Shown here piece after piece: positions 26,023 to 34,733 of a stretch of DNA of 64,000 nt (the first letter of the stretch is position 1; every line of letters starts with the position of its first letter). Below the pieces are notes generated by a model. The model was not told where the DNA came from. It searched no databases and saw only the letters and a list, made by a program, of their open reading frames with translations. The stretch is from an uncultured Fluviicola sp. Its GTDB lineage: Bacteria > Bacteroidota > Bacteroidia > Flavobacteriales_D > Crocinitomicaceae. Both the position numbers and the translations under genes were made by a program. The DNA lies in NCBI RefSeq assembly GCF_902168135.1, contig NZ_CABHOL010000025.1, positions 53,448 through 117,447 on the forward strand. Direction: 5' to 3'.

Positions 26023-29000
26023 TTAGCGTTTAACAACGGATCTAACACGGGTCTTCCCTTCAACCTGGTAGATCAATTGGTACATTCCGCCTGACAGATC
26101 TGCTACCTGCAACTCAGTCATGTTTGAATTGATTTGTCTCCTTAGAACTATTCTTCCCAAATAATCGGTTAAATAAACGGTACCTTCCGCTTTCTCCGAT
26201 TCAATGATCAAATGGTCTGAAGCAGGATTCGGATATACCATCAATTTAAATTCATCCTGGTCTGTAATACCAGCTACGTCTATCACCTGAATAAAACGGC
26301 TCATAACATCATCCGGACAGGCATCATTCACAGCAGTTAGTTTCAATTCATAGATTCCGGCACTTTGATAACTGTGCCATGGATTTTCGTCCTGACTTTG
26401 TGTTCCATCGCCAAAATCCCAATTGTACCCGTTTGCATTCACCGATGCATTCGTACAATTCAACACCGCATTCGGCAGATAAAGCGTATCCGCATTGATA
26501 CTGAATTGAGCGCTTGAAGGTAAATTCACCACCACATCGACCACTTGCTGAACAGTATCAGAAGTAATTGGCCCGAAAGCAATCAATTGCACCTGGTAAG
26601 ATCCGGATACCGGAAAATGTACCCATGGATTTACCTGATTACTTGTTGCCGGAGACCCACCCTGGAAGAACCAGGAATAACTGGTCCCGTCTACAGAAGT
26701 ATTCTGGAACATGAGCGAATCTGTTGAACAAACATAGGTATTCTGAAGCTGGAATGAAGCGGAAGGAGGGTTTGTCGGCGGAACAACCGTTTGCCCGTTT
26801 GAAGAAACGGTTGGAGAGAATGCACCTGCACCGTTTTCAGCCTTGACAGAAACATAATAAGTAGTTCCCGCTGTAAGATTCAGCCCACCGATACTGACAG
26901 TGGTATTCCAATAGTTATTGGTCCACTGAACAATATCCTCAGCTCCGGGAGACGTGCCGATCGATACCCAATAGTTTGCAATATCCGAATTTGTATCGGA
27001 AGAAGCCGTCCAATTCGCTTCCAGCATCGAATTACTGGTCGTAGTTGAGGCATCGGCAAACAAACCGTCATTGACTACCTGGATTGCAGAAGGACTCGTC
27101 CAGTCGATTTTTACATCCTGGGCTGCAACTGCCGATAAATTTCCTGCAACGTCCTGAACAATTGATTTTATACGACCGGCCGCTGTAGATGAATTCGGGC
27201 TTTCATAACGCATATCACCTGATGCACCGACGGTAATTGCAGTGCTTGAACTCCGGGAACGGTAAACCCTCAGATCATTTACTTTGTAAACACAATTCCC
27301 GGTACGGAAGGAAATATAGTTCCCCGTTGTCAAAGGTGTCGGATCTGTCCAGGTCCTGGACAATACATTATTGATATATACCTGGTGCTTTCCGGTAATC
27401 CGGTCATAAGCCACTTTGTAATCATACCATTGATCTACGTTAAAGTCATAAGTTGTCTCATCTACCAAACTGTAAACGTCATTGGTAACCTCGTAAATCT
27501 GGATCTTATCACTGTCCAGGCGGAAAAATACAAAATAGGAATTTCCCCTGTTCGGCAAAGTAGGGTCGCTGCAGAAATAATGCAATCCCGCCCTGCGGTT
27601 CGTTCCGGTCCCCGACATGGCTCCGGACCAATGATACAGGTAGCGGTTACTCAGATTACTGGTAACACCGGCCCAAAGATTCGAATTTCCATTGGACTCA
27701 TCACTGTGAACAAGGTTACCTGCGTTCAATCCCCATACCCCGGATTGAGATGTCCAGCTTGAATGGATCGCAGCCTGATCAAAGTTATCATTGAAAAATC
27801 CTTTTGTTCCGTTTGAGCGCCAGTCACTGCCATTCAGATCCGTAACCTGGTAGAACGACTTATCGATTCCGCTTCCACCGGAATTATCCGTATCGGTATA
27901 GCTTGCAGTGAAATTCTGTGTGATCCATGTTACAGGAACGCTTATAGTTGTCATGGGCGGAACTGCGTCACCCAAAGCCGGATTGGTAATTACACTGCTC
28001 CAGTTTGCAACCCAGCCTGCAGCAGTTGTTGCGCAATCACTTCTAAATTCTATCAGCAAAGCTCCACTGGATGAAGTAATGGTTCCGGGAGACGTTGTTC
28101 CGGTATAAATTCCGATCAAAGGAGCACTGTTGGTCGCTCCATCGTAAATGTAGAGGTAATCCCAATTAGCTTCCAGGGAAAAGCCGGAGAAATTCAAAGT
28201 TACGGAACTTGCATTTGCCGGCTGGATCAAGGTAAAATAACGTTGATCATTGCTGTAATTGGCTCCGCTTCCGCCGGTATCGGTAAATGTTCCGCTTCCC
28301 GCACTCAAAGTATTTTGTGTCGGATTGTTATTCACTAATCGATAGTAAAGTGCCCAATCCCAGTAAATGCCGGGATCGGTGTGAGTTTGATTCGGGAAAT
28401 GCTGGTGGCCTTTGATCTTGGTGCAGCCTCCCAATACATTTGTGCCGGTTGTTGCCGCGCCGGAGAAGGTCCTGAGCGGATTAATCCCATATCCGCTTTG
28501 GCAGATGTCTCTTGTGATTCCGGCAGAAGCATTGTATAAAGCACTGGTATACCATTGCGCCTGGCTCACATAACCTTCATGTTCATACCCGATGGTATAG
28601 GGATTCTCAGATCCAACATGCCAGGCTTTATTCGCCTCCAGGACCATTTGGGTTACCTGTCCGTCTGATGAACGAACTACGTAATGATATGAAACACTGG
28701 AAGAACAATTCTGCGACCAGGAAATTGCCCCGGCATATGTCCCCTGAATGGTGTGGATGGTAATAGCTGAAATTGCCGTTCCGCTCCTGGAACTGAAATT
28801 ACAACTTGGTGCAGGGTTCCAGATTGCCGGTCCGTATTCCGTGGACTTTAAGCTATTTCCCGTCTTCTTCACCATGTACTTCTGACCTGAAGGAGTTTGG
28901 ATACCGGTTTCGGAAAAAATGACTTTTGGAGCACTTAATACCGCAAAATTCTCTGCACCGAACAGGCTTACCAAATCAAAATTGTAGTTTGGAAAATGAT

Positions 29001-29523
29001 ACTGAGCGGAATTTTCGTCCTTGTTCAGGAATCGGAATAGTTCATACAGTTCGGCATCTCTGGCATAACTATTGACCCTGCCTGAATCCGATAAATAAGA
29101 CAATCTTCCGAAAATTTCCTTCAGGGTATTTTGCAGCGAATTGCCTTTCAATTCAGACATGTACTCATTCACGACATTTGCAAAAGCGTGAATCTCCGCG
29201 GCCGGATCCTGCTTTATCTGAACCAATGGAACCCCCGAAAGTTGGGAAACCAGTTTCATATTTTCTTTGAAATAGCCCTTCCCTTTGGTAACCATTCCCA
29301 AAAACCCATAAGACTTGGGAAGTCCGGAACAAGATTCCAATTCCGAAGCCGTCAAATAAGAGATCCTGGTTTGGGTAAAAGAAACAGCCTCCAGGATTCC
29401 TTTCGGAACCGCGGGATAAGCGGCATAAGCCTGCTGACAATAATTTTCAAAGTCTGCCTGGCTGGTTTGGGCCATTGACCCCAAGCTGAATAAACAACTT
29501 GTGAATAGTAGGATTCTTTTCAT
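26023..29523 (-). CDS. Secreted N-acetylmuramoyl-L-alanine amidase with CUB, PKD and T9SS domains
   Basis: This is a 1166-aa multi-domain exported protein. After the signal peptide (MKRILLFTSCLFSLGSMAQ) comes a ~120-residue domain whose KGILEAVSFTQTR and YGFLGMV segments resemble lysozyme/SLT folds (Glu at ~43); this is by-eye only. The Amidase_2 (AmpD/PGRP-like) domain spans ~245-395, with zinc-ligand candidates in ITIHTIQG (~254) and THTDPG (~382) and YEHEG (~310). A CUB-like sandwich (~404-517), a LamG-like jelly roll (~560-720), an FN3 domain, two PKD domains (~919-994 and ~1000-1077) and a type A T9SS tail (VYPNPASDHL...MYQLIYQ...VVKR) follow. It probably cleaves peptidoglycan outside the cell, for scavenging or predation (inference). 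Confidence 0.9.
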   Translation of the reverse strand: MKRILLFTSCLFSLGSMAQTSQADFENYCQQAYAAYPAVPKGILEAVSFTQTRISYLTASELESCSGLPKSYGFLGMVTKGKGYFKENMKLVSQLSGVPLVQIKQDPAAEIHAFANVVNEYMSELKGNSLQNTLKEIFGRLSYLSDSGRVNSYARDAELYELFRFLNKDENSAQYHFPNYNFDLVSLFGAENFAVLSAPKVIFSETGIQTPSGQKYMVKKTGNSLKSTEYGPAIWNPAPSCNFSSRSGTAISAITIHTIQGTYAGAISWSQNCSSSVSYHYVVRSSDGQVTQMVLEANKAWHVGSENPYTIGYEHEGYVSQAQWYTSALYNASAGITRDICQSGYGINPLRTFSGAATTGTNVLGGCTKIKGHQHFPNQTHTDPGIYWDWALYYRLVNNNPTQNTLSAGSGTFTDTGGSGANYSNDQRYFTLIQPANASSVTLNFSGFSLEANWDYLYIYDGATNSAPLIGIYTGTTSPGTITSSSGALLIEFRSDCATTAAGWVANWSSVITNPALGDAVPPMTTISVPVTWITQNFTASYTDTDNSGGSGIDKSFYQVTDLNGSDWRSNGTKGFFNDNFDQAAIHSSWTSQSGVWGLNAGNLVHSDESNGNSNLWAGVTSNLSNRYLYHWSGAMSGTGTNRRAGLHYFCSDPTLPNRGNSYFVFFRLDSDKIQIYEVTNDVYSLVDETTYDFNVDQWYDYKVAYDRITGKHQVYINNVLSRTWTDPTPLTTGNYISFRTGNCVYKVNDLRVYRSRSSSTAITVGASGDMRYESPNSSTAAGRIKSIVQDVAGNLSAVAAQDVKIDWTSPSAIQVVNDGLFADASTTTSNSMLEANWTASSDTNSDIANYWVSIGTSPGAEDIVQWTNNYWNTTVSIGGLNLTAGTTYYVSVKAENGAGAFSPTVSSNGQTVVPPTNPPSASFQLQNTYVCSTDSLMFQNTSVDGTSYSWFFQGGSPATSNQVNPWVHFPVSGSYQVQLIAFGPITSDTVQQVVDVVVNLPSSAQFSINADTLYLPNAVLNCTNASVNANGYNWDFGDGTQSQDENPWHSYQSAGIYELKLTAVNDACPDDVMSRFIQVIDVAGITDQDEFKLMVYPNPASDHLIIESEKAEGTVYLTDYLGRIVLRRQINSNMTELQVADLSGGMYQLIYQVEGKTRVRSVVKR

Positions 29524-30156
29524 TTGTTTTCATTTTGTAGCGTGGAACTAATATATCTAATTCTATATACAACTGAAAATCAATATGAACGAAAATGGAT
29601 TTAGTAGTCTAAATTTAATACTTATGCGTTTTCAACTTACTATTATTGGTTCGTTCTCTTACTTTACCTACAGCTTTCGCACTAACGCTTACGCAGTAGC
29701 TTGTGCCGCCGCTAAAGCTTTGGCGACATGCGGTCAGCGAAGGCGCAACGTTTGTCGCTGTGCGTCTTCACCTGCTGCGCAGCTTCTTCCAAGGCAAAAA
29801 AAGTAAGCAAAAGAAAGCCACAAAGTGGATTGAAGACGAAGTGTAGTTTCATTGAAACGTAACACGAGGTAGCCTTTCCCAATTGCATTCGTTTAACCAG
29901 CCCTCCATTTCGGACCAATTCACGAAAAGGGGGGATCAGGATCCCAAATGACAAGCACTTTTCGGAATTGGTTTCCGAAATGAAAGGCCTTCATCTTCGA
30001 CAAGAAAATTGTGAATTAAATAACCATTTTTTACTTCTAACTTAAGATCTGGCTTGGCGATTGGGTTTCAGATCGCTGTTCTAAGACTATTCAATAAGAC
30101 TCCGATTCTATTTACCGAAACCAATCTATCAAAAACCTTGTTAAATCGCATGGACT
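29524..30156. other. 633-bp intergenic region with repeat elements
   Basis: I see no credible gene. The left half (29660-29800) is GC-richer than its surroundings and contains a GCCGCTAAAGCTTTGGCG hairpin; the right half contains structured repeat copy B (29873-29994). An 80-codon minus-strand frame (29712-29954) lies across these repeats and is rejected. Confidence 0.55.
29873..29994 (+). repeat. Structured dispersed repeat, copy B
   Basis: This copy shares blocks in the same order with 14409-14560. It folds into a hairpin in which 29907-29929 pairs with 29958-29981. Its mid-stem CCAATT/AATTGG replaces CTGCT/AGCAG of copy A, so pairing is kept although the sequence changed. Confidence 0.7.
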
Positions 30157-30498
30157 TTACTCATGAAAAATATGGATCCAAAGGATCCGCGATACCCGGT
30201 AGTTGAAAAACATGGTCAACATCAGTACCGCGAACATAATTCCGAAAAGTACTCCAAGTGGAACAAACCAGGTAATCAGTAAGAAAACGGCAATTAATTC
30301 TGCAATGGCCATTCCGTAACTGATATACATCGCCCCGAAGAAGTAACCCGGTTCTTTATCAAACTTATAATTACATTCCGAACAGCGCTCGTACATCTTC
30401 GGAGCCTTCAAATGCAGTAAAGACCCTTTTGTTTCGAAAACTTTCCCTTTTCCGCAGATCGGACAAGTTCCATTGAGCACCCATTTAAAATCTGACAT
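30157..30498 (-). CDS. DUF983 family protein
   Basis: This is a 113-aa protein with an N-terminal zinc-ribbon-like pair of CxxC motifs (CPICGKG at ~11 and CSECNY at ~39) and two TM helices (~53-75 and ~80-100). The layout and PGYFFGAMYISYGMA motif are those of DUF983, common in Bacteroidota and Proteobacteria. Its function is unknown; a membrane-bound role near cytochrome oxidase biogenesis has been suggested from context in some genomes, but nothing here supports it. Confidence 0.88.
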   Translation of the reverse strand: MSDFKWVLNGTCPICGKGKVFETKGSLLHLKAPKMYERCSECNYKFDKEPGYFFGAMYISYGMAIAELIAVFLLITWFVPLGVLFGIMFAVLMLTMFFNYRVSRILWIHIFHE

Positions 30499-30584
30499 GG
30501 CTTTTTTTTACAAAGTTACCGGTAACGATCCGTTTTGTTCTTAATTCTTTATCTCAAAGAATTACACTATTCAGACATTTTTAA

Positions 30585-30592
30585 TATCTTTA
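30585..30592 (+). promoter_or_regulatory. -7-like box at the AraC gene
   Basis: TATCTTTA (7/8 match to TAnnTTTG) ends 3 nt before the ATG at 30596, implying a leaderless transcript. Confidence 0.4.
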
Positions 30593-30595
30593 AGA

Positions 30596-31465
30596 ATGGA
30601 TTTACCAAGACTTCCCATAGAAAAATTTGATGAAAACGGTCTGCTACAAGCTTTTTATGTGAATCGCTTCTCGGAACACCTACACAAATATCATTCGGAC
30701 ATTAATCATCCGCACAAGCATGATTTTTACTTAACAGTCTTTTTTGAAAAAGGTAATGGAAGACACGATATTGATTTCAACTCCTATTCCATTCATCCGA
30801 ACAGTGTATTTTTTTTGCAGCCGGAACAAATTCATCATTGGGAGTTTGAGGAAGAAGCCGAAGGCTGGATCTTTTTCCATTCGGAAGATTTTTACAAATT
30901 GTATGTGACGCACTTTGAGCTTTACAGATGGCCCTTCTTCCAGTCGCGGGATTCCAATCCGAAATTAGAAATCACCGAAGAGACAGCGTTGGTATTAAAA
31001 CAGCGCTTCGAAGAGATCATGTCGGAATACAAAGAAAACACCAGGCATTCTTTTTTAAAGATCGCCGGCCTGAGCCAATTGATCTATGCAGACCTTGCCC
31101 GGATTTATGGGGAACAAACTCCCTCCGACAATTCAAAAAACAGCCTGTACCAGGATCATTTCCACCGCTTCGTAAAGCTGCTGGACGAACATTATATCGA
31201 GCAGAAAAATGCTTCTTTCTATGCTTCGGAACTGGCAATGACAACCAAGCATCTGCACCGGATCTGTTTGTCCTGTACCGGAAAAAGTACCTCGCAGTTA
31301 ATTGCCGAAAGATTAATCCTGGAGATCAAACGAAAATTAGTCAGTGATTCAAAAAGTATCCAGGAAATTGCCGATGAACTGGGGTTTGATAATTACCCGT
31401 ACTTTCATTTGTTCTTTAAGAAACATGCCGGAGAAACACCAAAGCAGTTTAGGGAACGAAATTGA
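30596..31465 (+). CDS. AraC family transcriptional regulator
   Basis: This is a 289-aa DNA-binding regulator. The N-terminal ~1-150 is a cupin-like sensor domain (HPHKHDFYLTVFF, SVFFLQPEQIHHW). The C-terminal ~185-287 is the double helix-turn-helix of the AraC/XylS family (ASELAMTTKHLHRIC and SIQEIADELGFDNYPYFHLFFKKHAGETPKQFR pattern, the second helix being strongly typical). The ligand and targets are unknown. It stands alone, divergent from DUF983 and convergent with gpsA. Confidence 0.93.
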   Translation: MDLPRLPIEKFDENGLLQAFYVNRFSEHLHKYHSDINHPHKHDFYLTVFFEKGNGRHDIDFNSYSIHPNSVFFLQPEQIHHWEFEEEAEGWIFFHSEDFYKLYVTHFELYRWPFFQSRDSNPKLEITEETALVLKQRFEEIMSEYKENTRHSFLKIAGLSQLIYADLARIYGEQTPSDNSKNSLYQDHFHRFVKLLDEHYIEQKNASFYASELAMTTKHLHRICLSCTGKSTSQLIAERLILEIKRKLVSDSKSIQEIADELGFDNYPYFHLFFKKHAGETPKQFRERN

Positions 31466-31470
31466 ATTTT

Positions 31471-31522
31471 GAATGATTAAATAATGAATTATCAAAGTTG
31501 ATTCTTGATAATTCAATCATTC
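31471..31522. terminator. Inverted repeat between convergent genes
   Basis: GAATGATT and GAATTATCAA (31471-31478, 31486-31495) pair with 31505-31522, with a 7-nt bulge on one side. It is AT-rich and lies between the AraC gene and gpsA stop codons, so a bidirectional terminator is likely. Confidence 0.5.
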
Positions 31523-31536
31523 ATAATTGATAATTA

Positions 31537-32538
31537 TCACGTAAGTTTATCAGTAAGAATCTTCATCTCAATAACCGGCGAGATCTTCTCGTACAGAATA
31601 TTGTAAACAGCCTCCAGAATAGGCATTTCAACCTGGAATTTCTTGTTGATCTCTTTCACGCATTTGGTTGCGTAATAGCCTTCAGCGATCATATCCATTT
31701 CCAGCTGTGCTGTTTTTACAGAATATCCTTTCCCGATCATGAAACCGAAAGTCCGGTTGCGCGAGAATTTGGAATAAGCCGTAACCAATAAGTCTCCCAG
31801 GTAAGCAGATGATTTCACATCCCGGTGGATCGGACTTACTTCATCAATAAAATTCTCGATCTCCTGGATAGCGTTTGCAATCAAAACGGCCTGGAAATTA
31901 TCGCCATAACCCAAACCGGAACAAATCCCGGAAGCAAGGGCATAAACGTTCTTCAAAACCGCTGAAAGCTCCGTTCCGAATAAATCGTCCGAAGTAGTGG
32001 TTTTGATATAACGGCAAGCCAGCATACGAGCCATTTCTGCAGCAATTCCTTCATGCTGACAAGCAACAGTCAGGTAGGACAGGCGCTCCAGGGCTACTTC
32101 TTCTGCATGACAAGGTCCGCAAATGATCCCGATATCTTTGTAAGGTGTTCCGAAAGTCTTGTGAAAAAAACGAGCTGGAATTGCATTGTATTCCGGAACA
32201 ATCCCTTTTACAGCAGAAAAAACAATTTTCCCTTTGAAAAGTTCCGGAGTTGTGTCTTTGAACAATTCCACCAAAAAAGCCGAAGGTGTTGCAACGATCA
32301 ATACATCACAGCGCTTGATAATTTCTTCCAGGTCATTGGAAACGTGGATCTGGTTCAGATCAAATTCAACTGACTGTAAATAAGTAGGATTGTGCTTATA
32401 CCTCATGATATGAGCCACCTGGTCTTCCCGTCGAACAAACCAATTTACCTGCGCAAAATTATTGCACAATATCTTCACCAAAGCGGTAGCCCAGCTACCT
32501 CCTCCAATGACACCAACGGTTTTCATGCGCTTATTCAT
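31537..32538 (-). CDS. gpsA: NAD(P)H-dependent glycerol-3-phosphate dehydrogenase
   Basis: This enzyme (333 aa) makes sn-glycerol 3-phosphate from DHAP for phospholipid synthesis. It has the N-terminal Rossmann motif GVIGGGSWATAL, KGI and GPCHAEEVAL (substrate loop), catalytic Lys in LKNVYALASGI (~193) and FGTELSAV. The start at 32538 (MNKRMKTVG) is chosen because an exact -7 box TACATTTG (32547-32554, -) lies just upstream and overlaps the alternative ATG at 32559. MKTVG at 32526 is also possible. Confidence 0.95.
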   Translation of the reverse strand: MNKRMKTVGVIGGGSWATALVKILCNNFAQVNWFVRREDQVAHIMRYKHNPTYLQSVEFDLNQIHVSNDLEEIIKRCDVLIVATPSAFLVELFKDTTPELFKGKIVFSAVKGIVPEYNAIPARFFHKTFGTPYKDIGIICGPCHAEEVALERLSYLTVACQHEGIAAEMARMLACRYIKTTTSDDLFGTELSAVLKNVYALASGICSGLGYGDNFQAVLIANAIQEIENFIDEVSPIHRDVKSSAYLGDLLVTAYSKFSRNRTFGFMIGKGYSVKTAQLEMDMIAEGYYATKCVKEINKKFQVEMPILEAVYNILYEKISPVIEMKILTDKLT

Positions 32539-32546
32539 AGTCTCGA

Positions 32547-32554
32547 CAAATGTA
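32547..32554 (-). promoter_or_regulatory. -7 promoter box of gpsA
   Basis: On the minus strand TACATTTG matches TAnnTTTG exactly and ends 8 nt before the gpsA ATG at 32538. Its position decides between the possible start codons. Confidence 0.55.
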
Positions 32555-32767
32555 CACATAATTCCGAAACGCTTGCGCTAAAGCTCCAGCGACGGCACAT
32601 GCCGAATGCTGAATTACGAATTGTTGGGTGTGCAACTTGCTTCCTTAATGCTTGATCGAGTAAGTAAATTTACAGAACTTCTCTTCGAAGGACAATCCCA
32701 TAAATCTTTCTCACATTCATCATTTTCGCCACTCGATATTGTGAATTCGGAATTGGAAAATAAGCAC

Positions 32768-32775
32768 TATCTTTG
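32768..32775 (+). promoter_or_regulatory. -7 promoter box of the RidA gene
   Basis: TATCTTTG matches TAnnTTTG exactly, 12 nt before the ATG at 32788. Confidence 0.55.
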
Positions 32776-32787
32776 CTAAAAAATTTT

Positions 32788-33222
32788 ATGGCAGAAGTTT
32801 CACGTATTTCCACAAACAAAGCACCGAAACCGGTTGGATTGTATCCTCATGCACGCAAAGTTGGCAACCTTCTTTTTTTATCGGGAGTTGGGCCAAGAGT
32901 TGCGGGATCTGATGATATTGACTCAGCTGTTCCGGGATTGAAGCTGGATAAGAACGGGAATTTCATCGAGTTTGATTTTGAGGCACAATGCCGCAGTGTA
33001 TTTGATAACGTGCGCATCATCCTGGAAGAATCGGGGTCAAGCTGGGACCAGTTGGTTGACGTAACTGTTTTCTTAGTAAACATGAAACGCGACTTCCACG
33101 TCTACAACCGTGTTTATGCGGAGTATTTCAAAGACAATCTACCTTGTAGAACAACCGTTGAAATCAACTCGCTTCCCACTCCTATCGCTATCGAATTAAA
33201 ATGTATCGCAACAATTGACTAA
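32788..33222 (+). CDS. RidA family (YjgF/YER057c/UK114) deaminase
   Basis: This 144-aa RidA-fold protein is likely an enamine/imine deaminase that prevents damage by reactive 2-aminoacrylate-type intermediates, or a related deaminase. Visible motifs are KPVGLYPHARKVGNLLFLSG near the N-terminus, the arginine in LPCRTTVEI (~120, carboxylate-binding) and the terminal IAIELKCIA. It is slightly longer than E. coli RidA (128 aa), with an insert at PRVAGSDDIDSAVPG, as in 2-aminomuconate-deaminase-like members. The start is ATG 32788; an upstream in-frame TTG overlaps the promoter box. Confidence 0.9.
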   Translation: MAEVSRISTNKAPKPVGLYPHARKVGNLLFLSGVGPRVAGSDDIDSAVPGLKLDKNGNFIEFDFEAQCRSVFDNVRIILEESGSSWDQLVDVTVFLVNMKRDFHVYNRVYAEYFKDNLPCRTTVEINSLPTPIAIELKCIATID

Positions 33223-33228
33223 ATAATT

Positions 33229-33813
33229 ATGATCGGATTTGTTATTCGCAGTATCATCGCTGCAGGAATGTTATTCTTAACTGTTTACTCTTTTTACACC
33301 GGTTACTGGGGATGGGGAATTTCCCTGATCATTCCGCTGGCACTGGTTATTCTTTCTTTCATTTACAATGAAAACCTGGCTTTTACGCTAAACCACATGC
33401 GTACCGGAAACCAGGATAAAGCACAACGCGCTATCAATCGCATCGCCGCACCACAATACATTCTTTCAAAACGCCAGAGAGCTTACGTAATCTATATGCA
33501 GGCACTTTTGAATGCACAGTCGCTTCCTCACGCAAAAGTAGAGGGAATGCTTCGCCAGGCTATCCAGTTAGGACTGAAAAGAGGTCATGACAAGGCTATG
33601 GCGCGCATGCACCTGGCAGGAATCTGTGTTCAAACGGGCCGCAGACAAGAAGCTGTTACCTTATTGGCTGAAGCTAAGAAAATGGACGACAGCGGCATGT
33701 TGAAGGACCAGATCAAAATGATGCAGGGCCAACTACAGAACGCTCCTTCCAAAAATCAAATGCGTATGGCGCAAATGATGGGCGGTCGTAAGAAAATGCC
33801 TAAAATGCGTTAA
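33229..33813 (+). CDS. Membrane protein with TPR-like C-terminal region
   Basis: This 194-aa protein has two N-terminal TM helices (~4-22 and ~26-45), then a helical region (~50-170) whose RAYVIYMQALLNA and ARMHLAGICVQTGRRQEAVTLLAEA segments look like tetratricopeptide helices. The tail is basic and Met-rich (MRMAQMMGGRKKMPKMR), which could contact nucleic acid or ribosomes. Family not recognised. It starts 7 nt after RidA and ends 9 nt before the methyltransferase, so the three form an operon. Confidence 0.8.
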   Translation: MIGFVIRSIIAAGMLFLTVYSFYTGYWGWGISLIIPLALVILSFIYNENLAFTLNHMRTGNQDKAQRAINRIAAPQYILSKRQRAYVIYMQALLNAQSLPHAKVEGMLRQAIQLGLKRGHDKAMARMHLAGICVQTGRRQEAVTLLAEAKKMDDSGMLKDQIKMMQGQLQNAPSKNQMRMAQMMGGRKKMPKMR

Positions 33814-33821
33814 TCCAACGG

Positions 33822-34676
33822 ATGAAATTAATGGCTGATTTTCCGGAAAACTACGAACTCATCGATGCCGGAGGCGGAAGGAAATTAGAACGCTGGGGAA
33901 CCGTAACAACTATTCGTCCGGAGCACCAGGCTTATTTCGGAGCTGTTCTTTCCAGGAAAGAATGGAATCATTTGGCCGACTGGGAATTTATCCCGAAATC
34001 AGAGGGATCTTTGCAGGGAACCTGGAAAAAATTAAATCCGAAAGCTCCGGATTCGTGGCTGTTTACGACTTCCGGACTTACATTCCATTTACGCATTACA
34101 ACCAACAAACATATTGGGATTTTCCCTGAACAACAGGTCAACTGGACATTCCTTTCGGAAAAACTGGATTCTTCCAAACGATTTCTAAATGCTTTTGCTT
34201 ACACAGGAGCAGCTTCCGTTTTCGGAAGGAGAACCGGTGCTGAAGTAATCCATTGTGACAGCATTAAACCCATGCTGGATTGGGGATACCAAAACCAGGT
34301 AGAATCAAACCTGGAAGGGATTAAATGGGTGCATGAGGATGCTTTGAAATTTATCCGGCGGGAAGTAAAGCGCGGAAACAAATACGATATCGTGCAACTG
34401 GACCCGCCAGCCTGGGGATTGGGAGCAAAAGGCGAAAAGTGGAAACTGGAAGAATTGTTGGGGACACTGATCGGTGAAGCTTTACAGCTGTTAACACAAT
34501 CAGGAGTATTGATCTTAAATACGTATTCTCCCAAGGTTGATGTTGCTTTTATTCAAAAAATCACCCGGGAACTTAAGATTCCAAATCAGCAGGTAAGCAA
34601 TTCCGAACTGTGGTTCAAAACTACCAGCGGGAAAGAGCTTTATTATGGGATTGTAACAAGAATTATCAATTATTAA
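33822..34676 (+). CDS. Class I SAM-dependent methyltransferase (RlmI/RlmK-like)
   Basis: This is a 284-aa Rossmann-fold methyltransferase. The order is an N-terminal ~110-residue beta-rich part (EGSLQGTWKK, FHLRITTNKHIGIFPEQ), motif I FLNAFAYTGAASVFG (~128), the acidic residue in EVIHCDS, and motif IV DPPAWG (~195), which resembles the DPPxF/W of 23S rRNA m5C1962-type enzymes. rRNA methylation is therefore likely but the target base is unknown. It is co-directional with RidA and the TPR-like membrane protein. A start at 33831 (MADFPEN) is possible. Confidence 0.88.
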   Translation: MKLMADFPENYELIDAGGGRKLERWGTVTTIRPEHQAYFGAVLSRKEWNHLADWEFIPKSEGSLQGTWKKLNPKAPDSWLFTTSGLTFHLRITTNKHIGIFPEQQVNWTFLSEKLDSSKRFLNAFAYTGAASVFGRRTGAEVIHCDSIKPMLDWGYQNQVESNLEGIKWVHEDALKFIRREVKRGNKYDIVQLDPPAWGLGAKGEKWKLEELLGTLIGEALQLLTQSGVLILNTYSPKVDVAFIQKITRELKIPNQQVSNSELWFKTTSGKELYYGIVTRIINY

Positions 34677-34682
34677 TGAGTT

Positions 34683-34721
34683 AATTATCAAGGAGCTTTT
34701 TATTCAGAACTCTTGATAATT
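34683..34721. terminator. Inverted repeat between convergent genes
   Basis: AATTATCAAG (34683-34692) pairs with 34712-34721 around a T-rich loop, between the methyltransferase and response-regulator stop codons. It resembles the AT-rich hairpin at 31471-31522. Confidence 0.5.
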
Positions 34722-34733
34722 CATAATTGATAA

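Noticed and set aside
29712..29954. 80-codon minus-strand frame in the repeat-rich gap
   Set aside because: It is made of dispersed repeat sequence and lacks any motif or start context.
32539..32559. gpsA start at the ATG 32559
   Set aside because: It overlaps an exact -7 box and adds seven residues not expected in the family.
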